A stretch of DNA of 64,000 nucleotides from Nematopogon swammerdamellus (GCA_946902875.1 OX336343.1:17841596-17905595), one strand, 5' to 3'; shown: positions 46,070 to 57,880, counted from the stretch's first letter. The notes: a model not told the origin generated them from the sequence alone. Numbers and translations: made by a program.

Positions 46070-49000
46070 TCAGAAGCCCGCGTCCGGAGGCGGATCCGGC
46101 GGCAGATAGTGCAGCTCCTCCGTCGGCACGGAGAATATGTTGTAGAGAACCGCGAACAGTGTGCACGCGGCGTACGCGCCCAGCGCCGCCCACCACAGTA
46201 GCCGCTCCCACAGTCTCTGCTGAGCGTGCTTTAGAACTAACAGTCCGATGGTGAGGCCGGCTAGAGCGCCGGCTATATGGGCCGCGTACGACACCGGTGG
46301 CGCTTCTTTGGAGTAACGCGCGTGCACAGCAAAGCCTACATCGCACGATGCGACGGCGAGCGCGGCAACTAGACGAACGGCGCCGTAGCGCATCGCGTGG
46401 TAATTTAGAAGCGCGTTGGCTAGATGAGCGGCTAGCAGCGCATAGACGCCGCCTGACGCGCCGGCTAGACAGACGTCCGGATCTAGCACGGAGGCGGCGA
46501 GCGAGCCGCCGAGAACCCCCGCAAGGTACACGGCGCCGCAGCGGACCGCCCCGTGTACCATCTCGAGCGGAAGGCCGACGGCGAGCTGAACTAGCAGGTT
46601 GAAGGCGAGGTGCAGCCAGCCGGCGTGAACGACGCTGTAGGTGAGGAAGCGCCACGCCTCGCGCCGCTTGTCGGGCCGGTACACGAGCGGCGAGTCGACG
46701 GGCACGGGCCCGGCCGCAGCCGCCACTCCGCCCGCGCCGTGCGCGTACCACGCGAATACGCCCAGCTGCAACAACATTACATTTGATTAAATTATCGAAA
46801 TTACGTTCAGTGCACTCCTGAATCATCCCAGCCCACTTCAGCGTAGATTGAGGCACTTTATTAAGTAACATTTTCATTGATATTATAAACATAAGAATAT
46901 CATGTTTATGTGTTGGACGGGGTGTTTTCAATAAATTTACTGGTAAAAATTTACGGTACTATCGCTCGATACAAGTAGCCACAAATTCACCGATTTTTTT
47001 ATTTTGAAAGATTGTAAATTTTTTTATTAATTTTTTTATTGTAAGCTCGACATATGGCTCCGAAACATCCATGAGGTGTCTAACGGCGCCCATGGACATT
47101 CGGTCGTATGCGGGGGTTACGAATGCCACGCCGGCCTGACAGGTGCCCATTCACGCCCCTCTTGAAGGACCTGAGACTGTACTTGTTCATAAAGTTTTGA
47201 ATTTAAAAGCACCGTTCGGCGGTGGTTCGCCTTTTTTTTATTGAAAGCGCGACATTTTTTTTTTTATGGAAAATGTCACGGTTGGTTGGCTACATCAACT
47301 ACAACATCCGTGATGTTAGCCCATAACACCGGGTGAACTAGGTGCCATGTCAGTGCTTCCCTTCATTTCGCGCCGGCTACACTGAACTGGACGAAAAACA
47401 CGAACTATTTACAAAAGTTCTGCGTATTCTGGCGTCTCAGTCTCATCAAAATCGGTTCAGTAGCTCCGGAGATATTAGCGTGTGACCGACATACGGACAG
47501 ACAGACACCATAGAGTGATCCCTCTAAAACCAATATGCAATATAAAAAAATACTTCAGTACACACGCTATCCGTATTTAAATTCCATGTTAAAAAAAAAC
47601 TAAGTAGTATGTGATTATTGCTTCGCTGCACACATTTCATTATTTAATTTGGTTTGATAAGTATATATAAGGTCTTTCAAAATTAGTCAATAGTACTACG
47701 CTAAGGGGGGATTCTGTATCATGTAGGGAGTAAAACCTATATAAAATGTTTTGAACCTTGGGCTTTTTTTTTATGGAAAATATTTTTTTATGTATTTAAT
47801 AAAAAAATAGGTGGTTGATTTTTATAGCCTAATCCAAGGCCTAATCGATTCAGTTTCATAACAGTGACAAAAAAGTCTTCATTACCATTATGTATGTGTA
47901 AAAAAATCTAATTCTTTCTATTCCATACTAATAAAACTAAAATTATGGTTGTATGTAACCTAAGAAAAAAAGAGATCTATGTGTTGGAAGACTTTTTTGT
48001 TCCTGGCATGAAACTGAAACGATTAAGGAAAAATTTTTTTTTTACATTTTAGATGATTTTTTTTTTTTATAAAAAAAATCTTTGTTCTTCAAAAGTGATC
48101 TATTTCCGATACAGAACCCCCCCTTAGCGTACTATTAACTAATTTTGAAAGACCTTATATATTAATATCAACATCGCGCCTTCAAAACCTGAACCGTGCG
48201 CCGCGCCGCCGCGCCGCCGCGCGCGCCGGTGGTGGTGGTGGCGCGGCAAGCTTCCGGTGCCGACGCGAGACGCCGCGCGCCGAAGGCGACGCGAGCCCGC
48301 TGCCGCCGATACATCCATTGTCTATTTATTTATTGTAATCGACCGAATCCAAAAATACCTGACGGCTTTGTCGGCGCGCACGTCCGACCCGCCACCTTCA
48401 CGCGCCGCGCTCCGGTGGGTGTCGCCTTGTTTCGACAACGAATCGAACACTTGCCCGTTAAACATCAAAGGCAAGTTCACGTTTCAGACGGGGGACGTAG
48501 GTACGTAAATAATCCCTTCAGTTTTTTAGTTCAACAAATTTTAAAGTTCCCCGATGTCTGAGAACTAAGTTTCCGTGTAATTTGTGCGTCGTTGGGATAT
48601 ACGAAAATACCTATTAAATATTTAAACTAACTATTCCGCTTTCTTGTCTCGAACCGAAAACAATAAGTATCGATCCTTCCATTAATTTTAATTGGGGAAA
48701 CTTTTCCTAGATACTTCGCGCCGGTTGTTAAAACGTTTAAAATTGATGAGTTGCTACATACTTCCGCTCGTGCCGTGGGTGGTTTCAGTGGGTGGAATTA
48801 CTAATTCACTGGGCGATGTGAGATATAACAAAAAGGCATTTAAGCATTTACATAAAATATGGATAAAAATAAACGAAATTATAACGAATAATAATTATTC
48901 CTTTGAGGCGACATTTCAGCAGCTATACAGGTTGGACGACTTGAATGAATGAGGCTCGTGTCCAGCAGTCAAACTGTCCAATGAACCGATTAATATCAAA

Positions 49001-51333
49001 ACAAAACAAGACATGGACAAGATGCCGCGCATAAGGACGACAAGGTAGCCACCTCTCACGTTGGCACGGTGTTTCCAACGCGTCATGCAGCAGGTAGGCC
49101 TTCATGCCTTACTTGCTGCTTGATCTGAGTTATCTTATCGGAATACTTTGCTAAACGTGGTGGTCGGTGTTGTGCTGTAATTTTCCAGAATAATTGTAGC
49201 GCAACACCGATTACTCTTGCTTACCCCGATTGTCGGGATATGGCGTGTGGTGTACATAAGGTGTTTCGTTAGTCATGTCATTAACTTCGGGAGGGTTACA
49301 TACACACTCAAATAAACAATTTACGTAAGAAAAAAAACATATGTTTATAGGAGCATTTTTTCTCCTAACAAAAAAATCAAATCAAATAAGTAGCTGTAAA
49401 AACCAATCATAGTGACCTTGTGACTTACTTACAACAAACAGCTGTTCTGCGTTTGAACATAGTACGGCCGTTGACCCCGTACAATGCAAGTTACCTACTG
49501 TTACACACAGGTTAATGTTTAGGTAGCAAACATGTTTTGGTAAATTTCTCGAAAAGTAATGCTATAAACATATAATTTTTTTTTGCGTAACGTGTTTATT
49601 TGAATGTGTATGTAACCCTCCCGAAGTTAATGACATGACTAACGATACATACGAGTATTATATATGTGGTGTATACATAAGACGAGCTCACCTCCAGCAG
49701 GGTGACGAGGATGATGAAGAGAGGCGGCGGGCAGCAGGTGTAGCGGTCCGCGTAGTACTTCCGGTCCCGCTCTTCCGGCAGCACCTCCATCGCCACCAGG
49801 TGGACCATCCTGCAACAACATACATACCTCTCATAAAACCTGCAAACTATCCTCTACATATCCCAGCGGTTCCCAAAAAGGTGTTCCGCGGAACCCCGGG
49901 GTTCCGCGGAAAGGTCACAGGGGTTCCGTGGGTTACAGCCAGAAAAAGCACAAAACCTAATCAAAAACGTGTAATATGTTTTTAATTTCAAACTATAGTC
50001 TTGCTATTTAAATCAAACATGATAATCCGCCAAATATATAATAAACTGTCTTTTAACATAAAACAATTAGATGATAATAATTTCAAACGACGGATTAAAT
50101 TAATGTTAATTGAAAAGAGTTATTACACTATTAAGGATGCATTAACTGACCGTAATTTTATCTAAGGGTTAGACTACTGTTTTTTCCACTAACAAACTTT
50201 GACAATTTGACATTTGGATACACTTTGTATCATTAAATTTTTTTTTTATATGACTTATTACTAGTTATTACATCTCTTTGTAATAAATGTAAACTAATTT
50301 TTATTTATTTTTTGACTTGATATAATATGAAGTATCAAAATTGACGATGGCACTATACACCAGATATAGGTAATTTAAATAGGCAGTGTGGTCAAATTCT
50401 TCAGTATTCATGTTTATGCTGTAAATATTAATGCTCTTGTGAGCGGTAGTATGGGTTAATTATTTGTAAGTTACTATAATATAATACTTATAAGGTACTA
50501 ACAAAACATTGTGACTTGCGAAGTTTGTTTGTCAGTTCTTCTTCGCATTGAATTTAGAACTGGCGGAATTTTCGACATGTCCAAGCGTAGGTTACCGCTA
50601 CCTATGGATGAAATTATACAATAAACAATAAACAATAAACAACAATTTAGTATCAAAAATTAGGTATAGGTCACATAAATTTAGTTTTTATGTTCACAAT
50701 AGCGAATTAACTTTTTTAATTGACTTGGTGTTCCGCCGACAGAAGGACGATCATTTAGGGTTCCGTAGCCGAAAAGTGGAAGTGTTACCCATTTCAATCT
50801 CCAAGCTACCGCAAAAACAGTAGCTACGAGGACCATCCAGGATGATACCGCAAAATGTGTTGGAATACCTACTAATCGAAGTCTAACTACGAAATATAGT
50901 CAGAATCTAGTAAAATTAATATAGGTAAAAGTGATATTGCGAAGGTTGTTTCTTCTAGTCAATTTAAATAAACTCTTCATTTGCGAAATTCTGCATGTTT
51001 TACACACCAAGGGCAAATGTTTAAGCCATTAGATAAATTGTGATTACATCACTGGGGTGTGGTTGACTTCTTTAAATAGTAAAAAAAAATGACTTCATCT
51101 AACTTCACACATTTTAATTAACTACATAAAATTCTACACTACGTTGACAAAATAAACAACTTTTTCCACCGAATGACTGGTATTTAATTGAATGTGAAAA
51201 AAAAAACATAGAAAACCTACCTGGCGAATAAGGTAGGGTCTTCAAGCAGCAGATGGAAGTCGTTCTCTGAGGAAACCTCGCGGTCCCGGTGGTGCACGGC
51301 GCATTTAAAGCTTCGGCTCCGTTTGCCGCTCAT
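46070..51333 (-). CDS. Rhomboid intramembrane serine protease, RHBDL1/3-like (3' exons)
   Basis: Minus-strand exons 51221-51333, 49692-49809 and 46070-46765 join in frame and end at a TGA (46070-46072). They give 308 residues. The first exon (MSGKRSRSFKCAV) corresponds to the linker after the EF-hands in RHBDL3; EVLPEERDRKYYADRYTCCPP then precedes the first membrane helix. The last exon holds the core: WRFLTYSVVHAGWLHLAFN, PLEMVHGA, the nucleophile in LAGASGGVYAL and the catalytic His in SYAAHIAGALAG. Rhomboids cleave membrane proteins within the bilayer; Drosophila relatives release EGF-receptor ligands. The exon 51221-51333 follows a splice acceptor, so its Met is probably internal and upstream exons are missing. 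Drosophila stet or rho-4 are the closest likely equivalents. Confidence 0.9.
46959..47190 (-). mobile_element. CR1/Daphne-like LINE 3' end in a rhomboid intron
   Basis: Complement reads the family C-terminus (gggcgtgaatgggcacctg ... catgtccatgggcg) and tail to a T-run near 47020-47038. Only the last about 230 bp are present. Confidence 0.75.
47252..47415 (-). mobile_element. SINE tail fragment in a rhomboid intron
   Basis: T-run at 47257-47266, then the complement of the common SINE tail (cgtgatgttagcccataacacc, gccggctacactgaactgg). The 5' part is missing. Confidence 0.75.
47655..48167. mobile_element. Fold-back MITE in a rhomboid intron
   Basis: Left tatataaggtctttcaaaatt...gctaaggggggattctgtatc is inverted on the right (gatacagaacccccccttagcg...aatttt gaaagaccttata). 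A second inner inverted pair (taatcgattcagtttcat / atgaaactgaaacgatta) shows that the arms are over 200 bp with diverged parts. Non-coding. Confidence 0.8.
48190..48500. other. CpG-rich patch within a rhomboid intron
   Basis: Strongly GC-rich (cgccgcgccgccgcgcgcgcc, (ggt)n) between AT-rich repeats. Open frames exist on the plus strand but are Arg/Ala-rich and look compositional. It could be an alternative promoter or first exon of the rhomboid gene or of an unrecognised gene. Confidence 0.3.
48958..49256 (-). repeat. Dispersed repeat family X, copy 3 (inverted, diverged)
   Basis: Complement of the family at 40006 and 51388: gccttacttgctgcttgat, ggtggtcggtgttgtgctg and cttgccccgattgtcggga-like blocks in reverse order. 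Confidence 0.65.
49259..49650. mobile_element. TA-flanked MITE, copy 2
   Basis: Same family as 45556-45946 (aggtgtttcgttagtcatg...ggttacatac), with an intact left TA and a mutated right end. It ends about 40 bp before the rhomboid exon 49692-49809. Confidence 0.75.
49866..50780. other. hAT-like end fragment, then unique rhomboid intron sequence
   Basis: 49866-49940 carries cagcggttcccaaaaagg and repeated gttccgcgg motifs, like a hAT terminus. The rest to 50780 is AT-rich, with no exon and a short (acaataa)n run at 50620-50645. Confidence 0.4.
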
Positions 51334-51387
51334 CTGGAACGATAGAAAGGAACACATTATAAAAACAGTTCGTGGTCTTTCATACAT

Positions 51388-51703
51388 ATCACACACGCTG
51401 AATCCCGACAATCGGGGTAAGCAGAGTAATCGGTGTTGTGCTGCAAGAACTCTGGTAAATTACAGCGCCACACCGACCACCACGTTTCGCAAAGCATTCG
51501 AACAAGATTCAATCGATCAAGCAGCAAGTGAGGCACGAAGACCCACCTGCAGCATGACTCGGTGGAAGTACCGTGCCAAGGTGAGAGATGGCGAGGCTGT
51601 CGCCCTTTAGCACGGCATCTTCTCCTTATCCCTTAGTCGCCTTTTACGACATGCATGGGGAGAGATGCAGTGGGGTTATTCTTTTTAAGTACCGGCCCAA
51701 CAC
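51388..51703 (+). repeat. Dispersed repeat family X, copy 2
   Basis: Near-identical to 40006-40336 along its length. It lies just upstream (rhomboid orientation) of the rhomboid exon 51221-51333. Confidence 0.7.
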
Positions 51704-51799
51704 GGTACAATCCCTCAATCCCTTGAATACCCATCGATCGATCGAACTGTGAATCGAAGATACCGCACAGACTTCTGCGAATATCGCACCTGCCTGCCT

Positions 51800-51939
51800 A
51801 AGGCCCACTTGCACCAACACGAGTTTAGAGTTAAGTAGCGAGTTATGGATTTAAACGCGGTTCCCACAGTCAACGGGTGCTAGCTTAACGAGTTAAACTG
51901 GTTTATATCTTAAATTCGTGTTGGTGCAAGTGGGCCTTA
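51800..51939. mobile_element. Short MITE with inverted aggcccacttgcaccaacac ends
   Basis: 140-bp element with inverted ends of about 28 bp. The flanking bases are compatible with a TAA/TTA-type target, but the duplication is not exact. Confidence 0.75.
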
Positions 51940-52124
51940 GCCAGATAGTTCCTCTGATAAGTAATTCAGTTTAACACTGAAAGACAAGTGATGCCCGAAA
52001 GATATTCAGTAAACGACTGGGTGCTGCGGTGTGCGAGTTATAAACGCCGTTACGTGGTCGGCGCCCCCAGCAACCATTAAACAGTAACAGCCCAATGTGA
52101 GGGTAGATTTATATGTAGCGTGCG

Positions 52125-52260
52125 TGTCGCGTCGCGCCGGCCGCCCGCGCCGCGGCCGGGGGCGCCGCTGCTGGCGCGGGGCCAGCCGCCGTATCGACCC
52201 CGTCTGCCTGCCCAGACGTCGCGACCGACTCGCGTGTGGCCGGCCTTGAACGCACTCGCC
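52125..52260. other. GC-rich patch upstream of the known rhomboid exons
   Basis: About 135 bp of GC-rich sequence (ccgcggccgggggcgccg). A minus-strand frame is open from 52330 but is Ala/Arg-rich. It could be part of a 5' exon or promoter of the rhomboid gene; no domain is visible. Confidence 0.3.
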
Positions 52261-52404
52261 GTGCCCAGCCCACCTTACTCCGCCACCCCTTAACTGCTAT
52301 AGCGTGAAATTGAAATAATTGCTCATACATAAACCACTAAAATGTAAGTAGCTGTGCCGGTTTTCCCAATTTAATCGTCCCTCGCTAATAAAGAGCACTG
52401 TACG

Positions 52405-52680
52405 TACATAAGGTTTAACCCGTCCGGGTTGCTACCACCGCACTGAGTGAAAGGTCGGTCGAAACGGCTATGTAAATAGTTTGTGTTTTCCGTCCAGTTC
52501 AGTGTAGCCGGCACGACCGAAGGGAAGCGCTGACGTGGCACCAAGTTCACCCGGTGTTATGGGCTGACATCACGGATGTTGTAGGTGATGTAGCCAACCG
52601 TATCAGTTTTCATAAAAAAAAAACTGCTTTGAGAGAAAAAAAAACTGTCTAATCGCTCATTGCCGAGTTACATTGTCAAA
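52405..52680 (+). mobile_element. SINE tail plus shared 3' flank
   Basis: 52405-52624 is the common SINE body and tail with a terminal A-run. The next 56 bp (aactgctttgagag...gagttacattgt) match the complement of 14524-14580 with about two differences. The unit therefore extends past the A-run at both loci. Confidence 0.75.
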
Positions 52681-52859
52681 AAGCATGTCTACAATCTTGA
52701 TTGCAGCCCACATGCAAGTGTAGCGGAACCTCTGGTTGCAGTAATGGGCGCGCTTCCACGTGATGTAGGTACACAAGCAAATATGCAGCGGTCTGCTGGG
52801 CACGCCACGGTTGCACCTAATACCTCGTGCTTCATATACCTATGCAGTGGCGAGTTTCG

Positions 52860-53950
52860 TGCGGTCAAATAGATTAGCGCTGCGGAGGGAACAATATGGC
52901 CGGCGGAGGCGGTGGTGGGCGGCTGCGAACGACTGCCGCATTGTCTCCGCGGTGTCGTTCAACTCGCGCGTTCCCACGCCGAGTTTCGCAACGACGACGA
53001 CAACGCTGCTCCGAGAGCCGCGGCGACACTTCGCGCTCGGCGGGCGCGGCGCGGCGCGCGCGCGGCAACGGCTCAGAAATAGCCGCAGACGAGCGGCAGA
53101 CGTCTAGTCTCGAATCCTCGTCCATCTAAAATTGTCCGTGAACTTGTCGCTCGAACGGAACTGTGGGGACCGTGAATGCCGCTGTTTGTCTGCTGCATTA
53201 TTCGCAAAGCGCAAGCAGTGAGAGCTTGCAATGCAAGTATAATCAAATCATCCCTGGCGTTTAGTTACCAATTTCACTGTTAGTACTTTTAGTACTTCAC
53301 AGGTTTACTTACTGGTATGACCATATGACGGAAGTGCATGCCCCAAAAGCGGAACAATAATAAAAAAGCTGTAGGTAGATGATGATGTGATGACACTTTT
53401 ACATTTTTAGTAAGAGTGCATATCAATCAAATATTAATCGCAATTCATATCTAACAGCTGCGCCTGTTATAATGCGCGGAGGCGGATCTTGGCGTGTCGC
53501 CGCCGCAGCGGTTCGTCGGTGTTCTCCCTCGCACCCGCACCGTACTTGTATAGTTTATTCGCGTGGCGGGTCGCCCGCTGCGGCGACGACACGCCGAGAT
53601 CCGTCCCGGGCACTATACATGCTAGCTCGACGCGACAGCTCACTAATGTGCGTTTCATGTCAGAGAAAATTACTTTCATCTGTACTAGACCTATAAATTC
53701 CCTTAGGCTCCTTTCGCAAGCGGCAACAAAGGTATCGGATCAGTGCGAGGTGAGGCGAGTCTAGGTGCGGGATGCTCGTCGCAGCCACCCACCAGCAGCG
53801 GCGCGGGCGTGGGCGCCGCGCCGGCCCCTCCGCCGCCGGCGCCGTGACTCATCGTCATCATCCATCCAACACTCCAACACACAGCCGTATCCGGAATCAC
53901 TAACTAGCCGCGGAATCACCGGCACGAGCCTACGCCGCGCATTACCCAAC
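52860..53950. other. GC-rich patches (about 52890-53120, 53465-53600, 53760-53950)
   Basis: Three CpG-rich blocks lie in otherwise AT-rich sequence. All have long Arg/Ala/Pro-rich frames in several phases on both strands, so frame evidence is useless. Their position, 5' of the rhomboid exons in its orientation, makes promoter or 5' exons possible, but nothing confirms this. Confidence 0.3.
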
Positions 53951-54329
53951 CTGTCGCGTTCGGGACTTCACGATAATGTGAGTGAACGAGCTGAATGTAC
54001 AATTGTTTTTTTTTCCATTTTAATGAGACCCATTCTGTTTCCTTCGCATTAGTACCTTCCATATATAAAACAGTTATATAGATAGACGCATTTAGAATAA
54101 TGATTTTCACGCGACTACCTAAAGCGAAGCCAAAAGGAAGGGATGTCTAGCCCCTCTTGGCATCGATGACATTCTGTTGCAAAACCAATAAGGAATACTA
54201 AAACTGTCGAAGAGTTTGTGAATTGAACAACGTTTAAAATCTCGCGCGAATAATGTTTACAAAAATACATTCCAGTTCCGTCTATTTTCTTTTCAAAGAA
54301 AGCGCCGACTAGGTTAATAGCCTAAGAAA

Positions 54330-54900
54330 CGGGGAGATTCGTTGTATGAAGACCCCAACATTAAATCCTCAGTCGATTTTTTCTTTGGTAGGTTGTAGTA
54401 TATTATGAGCCAAAGCTTATATAAAAAAATCCAACAAAAAAACCAAGCCGAAGTTAGGTATTTATACCTAAAAGTACAAATGGCTTAATATATTGGACTG
54501 AGAAATTCCTCGGTTCAAAATTATTTTACAAAATGATTTATTTGCATCAGTATGTGATACATTATGAAAATCTAAAATTTTGTTCAAATGGAAGTGTTAC
54601 TTTTAGAGATATTTCCTTTTTTTGCCCGTCATTTCTATCGGAAAATTACTCAGTCGAGTTTTTATTCTCGCATGTCCTTAGAATGTAATTTGGCGTAACG
54701 GGTAAGAAAATCCAAAAAAAAATCCATACCAAAAGCTAGTTATTGAACATGTATAAAAACTCAGTAGGGAAAATTCCTCAGTCGGATTTCTTTTTTTCAT
54801 TATGTTAAGTAATCACATTTACACTGAAAACCAAAATATCCAAAAAAATAATCAAGCAGAACACCGAATTTTGAAAATCTATCATAAATTTATTCCATGA
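54330..54900. repeat. Tandem array, ~134-bp period (left, inverted partner at 59.9 kb)
   Basis: Blocks aaattcctcagtcg or close variants recur at about 54365, 54505, 54640 and 54772, between AT-rich spacers with aatccaaaaaa. The outer edge reads aagaaacggggagattcgtt. The mirrored array is at 59930-60475. Confidence 0.65.
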
Positions 54901-55261
54901 TTACGCGATAATGCACCGTATTTCCTTACAAGTTGGGTCCGGTTTAGCGTGCGCGAGCTAAGTGAGACGAGATACGATACTCGGATATATGCATATCTAC
55001 CTACTACGTTGCTAGCTTTCGTAGAATACTTACACAGCCAGCACATACAGCACTAGCGTATAATATACCGTATATTATAAATATACCGACGAAATGAAGT
55101 GAGGGTCACGTGCAAGCTAATATAAGTAGAACGACCCGCACATAACGCTCAATTTGCGGTGACAGTATCAGAACAAATCAGTATCTGATTTGTTCATCGG
55201 TGCGTAGGGTTGACAACAATAATTAGAAAAAAACACATTGAAAAAAAACACGGTTCCTGTA
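54901..55261. other. Intergenic stretch
   Basis: No gene. A small palindrome gaacaaatcagtatctgatttgttc is at 55171-55195. Confidence 0.5.
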
Positions 55262-55388
55262 TGGTAACCCCCCTTCATTTTTTACGTTTTCTATGTTTTA
55301 TTATTTGTTGTTATATCCACCGTAATAACACATATTCTGTGAACATTTCAACGGGCTACCTATTACGGTTCTAGAGATACAGCCCTCG

Positions 55389-55419
<31 letters not shown>

Positions 55420-55468
55420 AGACGGTGTAGGCTTAGTAATAGGCTTCCGTACGGGATACGGAAACCTA
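55262..55468 (-). repeat. Dispersed tttccgtatcccg/(CAGA)n repeat, inverted copy
   Basis: Complement of the family at 41690: tgtgaacatttcaacgggct, ggttctagagatacagccct, a (cagacggacgga) core, then cgtacgggatacggaaacct. Confidence 0.7.
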
Positions 55469-55532
55469 AAAAATGGGTATGAAACATAATATCACATTAG
55501 CCCATCACAGACGAAGCTATAATATCTATACA

Positions 55533-57440
55533 TCTATACATATAATAAAATCGTAAAGGTAAGAAAGTCTGTACATTGAATATATTCGGAAAAAAACTAA
55601 CCAAGGCTTAAAATGAGATACTGAACATGTTAGAACAGTTTTTAAAATTTTTGTTTGTTTGTTTGTCTGTACGCGCATCACGCAAAAACCACTGAACGGA
55701 ATTAGACGAAGCTTTGTATAGTGGCAGTTTATATGCCGGAATAACATAATACACAAAAAAAATATCAAAAAATAAAAATAAAATATTATTATCATTAACA
55801 TTTAGAATCACGTCAGCCAAAGTACAGCTTTCTTGACAGTTACATTGGCGACAGCTGGCCGGTGACGAATTATTTGATTCATGAAATGCAAAAAAATTCA
55901 AAATATCAAGTTGACAACGGAGAACTGTCATATCGACGTCTTAGAGCTGGCCGGTGAAAAAATATTTTAATAATGGAAAAAAAAATAATTGAAAGTTCAC
56001 GTTTTGTCGATGTCATTGGTGCAATTTATACTTCTGTTGCCTGCGACTTCGCTCGCGTGAAATTCGAATTTCAGAAGAAGAAAGTAACTGAAGGCCGGGA
56101 CGAAGGCCGGGCTGCTTTCAGAAAGAAGAAAAACATTCTTGAAGAAAGGAAGTAACTAAAGCGAGACCGAAGGCCGAACTTCATTCTGATAAATAATAAA
56201 CCATCTCGAAGAAAGTAAGTAACTAAGGGCGAGGCCGAAGGCCGAGTTGTATCTATCCTGAAAGACGGCAAAGCCGTCCAGGCCGAGCTGCGTTCAGAAA
56301 GAAGTCAAACATTCCTGAAGAAAGTAAGTAATTAAGGCGAGGCCGAAGGCCGAGCTCTGATCACGTGAACGATATTCTTCACGAAGAAATTTACCTAATG
56401 ACGACGCCGATGGAGGAGCTGCGTATAGCTAAACCATATACTTTCTCAAACAAATTAACTAAGAGCGATGTCGAAGGCCGAACTAAGTTAAAGTAAACAA
56501 TAAACCTTCTCGAAAAAATTAAGTGACTAAGAGCGAGGCTAAAGGCCGAGCTTCGTTCGCGTAAATGATATTATATTATATCGAAGAAAGCAGGTCATTA
56601 AGGGCGAGACCCGAGGGGGGAAGAGGATTAATTGTTTACCTGAACGCAGCTCGACCTTGGGCCTCGCCCAAAGTTACTGACTTTCTTCGAGAAGGTTCAT
56701 CGTCTTCCTGAACGCAGCTCGGCCTTTGGCCTCGCACTTAGCTACTTACTTCTTCAAGAAGGTTTATCTTCTTCCGGACCGTAGCTCGGCCTTCGGCCTC
56801 GCCCTTAGTTACTTACATTCATCGAGAAGGTTTATTGTCTTCCAGGATGCAGCTGGGCCTTCGACCTCGCCGTTTGTTACTTACTTTATTTTAGAAAGTT
56901 TGCTAAACTTAAAAAGGTAAATTGAAAAAGGTAAACGACCTGAACGTAGCTCGGTCTTCGACCTCGCCCATAGTTACTGACTTTCTTTGAGAACGTTTAT
57001 CGTCTTACAGAACACAGCTCGGCCTTCGACCTCGCCTTTAGTCACTTACTTCTTCAAGAAGGTTTATCTTCTTCCTGAACGCAGCTCGGCCTTCGGCCTC
57101 GCCCATAGTTACTGACTTTCTTCGAGAAGGTTTATCGTCCTCCTGAACGAAGCTCGGCCTTCGGCCTCGCCCTTAGTTACTTACTTCTTCAAGAAGGTTT
57201 ATCTTCTTCCGGGACGCAGCTCGGCCTTCGGCCTCGCCCTTAGTTACTTACTTTCATCGAGAAGGTTTATTGTCTTCCAGGATGCAACTGGGCCTTCGAC
57301 CTCGCCGTTTGTTACTTACTTTATTTAAGAAAGTTTGTCGTTTATCTGAACGCAGCTCTGCCTTCGGCCTAGCCCTTAGTTATATACATTCTTCTTTGAA
57401 ATACGAATTTCACGCGAGCGAAGTCGCGGGCAACAGCTAG
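55533..57440 (+). mobile_element. Non-autonomous Helitron with rearranged interior
   Basis: Starts TCTATACATATAATAAAATC after an A and ends ...ggcaacagCTAG before a T, the A|TC...CTRR|T pattern of Helitrons. A hairpin (cgcga...tcgcg, 57413-57428) sits 12 bp from the end, as expected for the 3' terminator. The interior has no Rep/helicase. At 56036-56075 an inverted copy of the Helitron 3' end occurs, so 56033-57440 is also bounded by inverted repeats. 56080-57400 is an array of short repeats in two opposed orientations. Confidence 0.8.
56080..57400. repeat. Palindromic array of ~68-bp units inside the Helitron
   Basis: The core gaggccgaaggccgag recurs about every 68 bp (about 56228, 56336 and 56532, with degenerate units between) up to about 56620. 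From 56640 the complement ctcggccttcggcctcgcc recurs on the same strand about every 68 bp (56714, 56782, 56850, 56945, 57015, 57083, 57150, 57218, 57285 and 57352). Spacers carry ttacttactttcttcgagaag. The core is itself palindromic. These are not CRISPR repeats: spacers are as similar as repeats. Confidence 0.85.
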
Positions 57441-57599
57441 TATATTAATATAAATCATAGCAAGGCCATCGACTTATTTATTTATTACTAGCTATCACTG
57501 AGCAAGGCATATTAAGATATATTTTCTATAGTAATCTTCGAGTGGCCACATACGCAGCTATAACATAGGTATATTTTTATTACTTTCATCCTCGTACAG

Positions 57600-57880
57600 C
57601 ACACAGTGACATACTCCGCGGTCGGCATCCTCCCTTCCGTTTCCGCACTTACAAATCTCGATTCAGTTCGTCCCGGAAGTAGCCGTGCCCCGTGAGGAGC
57701 TGGGACGTTATTTGGTATGGGTGTACCCAGTGGCTTCTCAGATAAAGAACCTGCGGAGGTGTCTGCCAGTGGTGGATGTGTCCCACCCCACCGCACCTGC
57801 CAAAGTGACAAGACCTCTCGCCTGATGGCGTGCCTCATCCTATGGAACATCTCTCGATGCGCAAAGTCCAAAGCGCAATA
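57600..57880 (-). pseudogene. C-terminal fragment of an R1/I-type LINE protein
   Basis: Complement encodes RREVLSLWQVRWGG, then (in another frame) QLLTGHGYFRDELNR and KCGNGREDADR, the C-terminal end typical of RNase-H-bearing or R1-like LINEs (WQ..W, LTGHG.F, Cys-rich motif). At least one frameshift is present. It is a different family from the CR1/Daphne-like copies. Confidence 0.6.

Noticed and set aside
46020..46931. 303-residue minus-strand frame overlapping the rhomboid exon
   Set aside because: It is a shadow frame, Arg/Ala/Ser-rich from GC-rich codons; the rhomboid frame has the catalytic motifs.
48196..48561. 121-codon Arg/Ala-rich plus-strand frame
   Set aside because: Open in several frames because of CpG-rich composition; no domain seen.
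52874..53129. Overlapping Arg/Pro-rich frames on both strands
   Set aside because: Mutual shadows in a GC-rich patch with no evidence to prefer one; kept only as a GC-rich patch.
56080..57400. Regular repeat spacing resembling a CRISPR array
   Set aside because: Spacers are as similar to each other as the repeats are, orientation flips mid-array, and the context is a eukaryotic Helitron.
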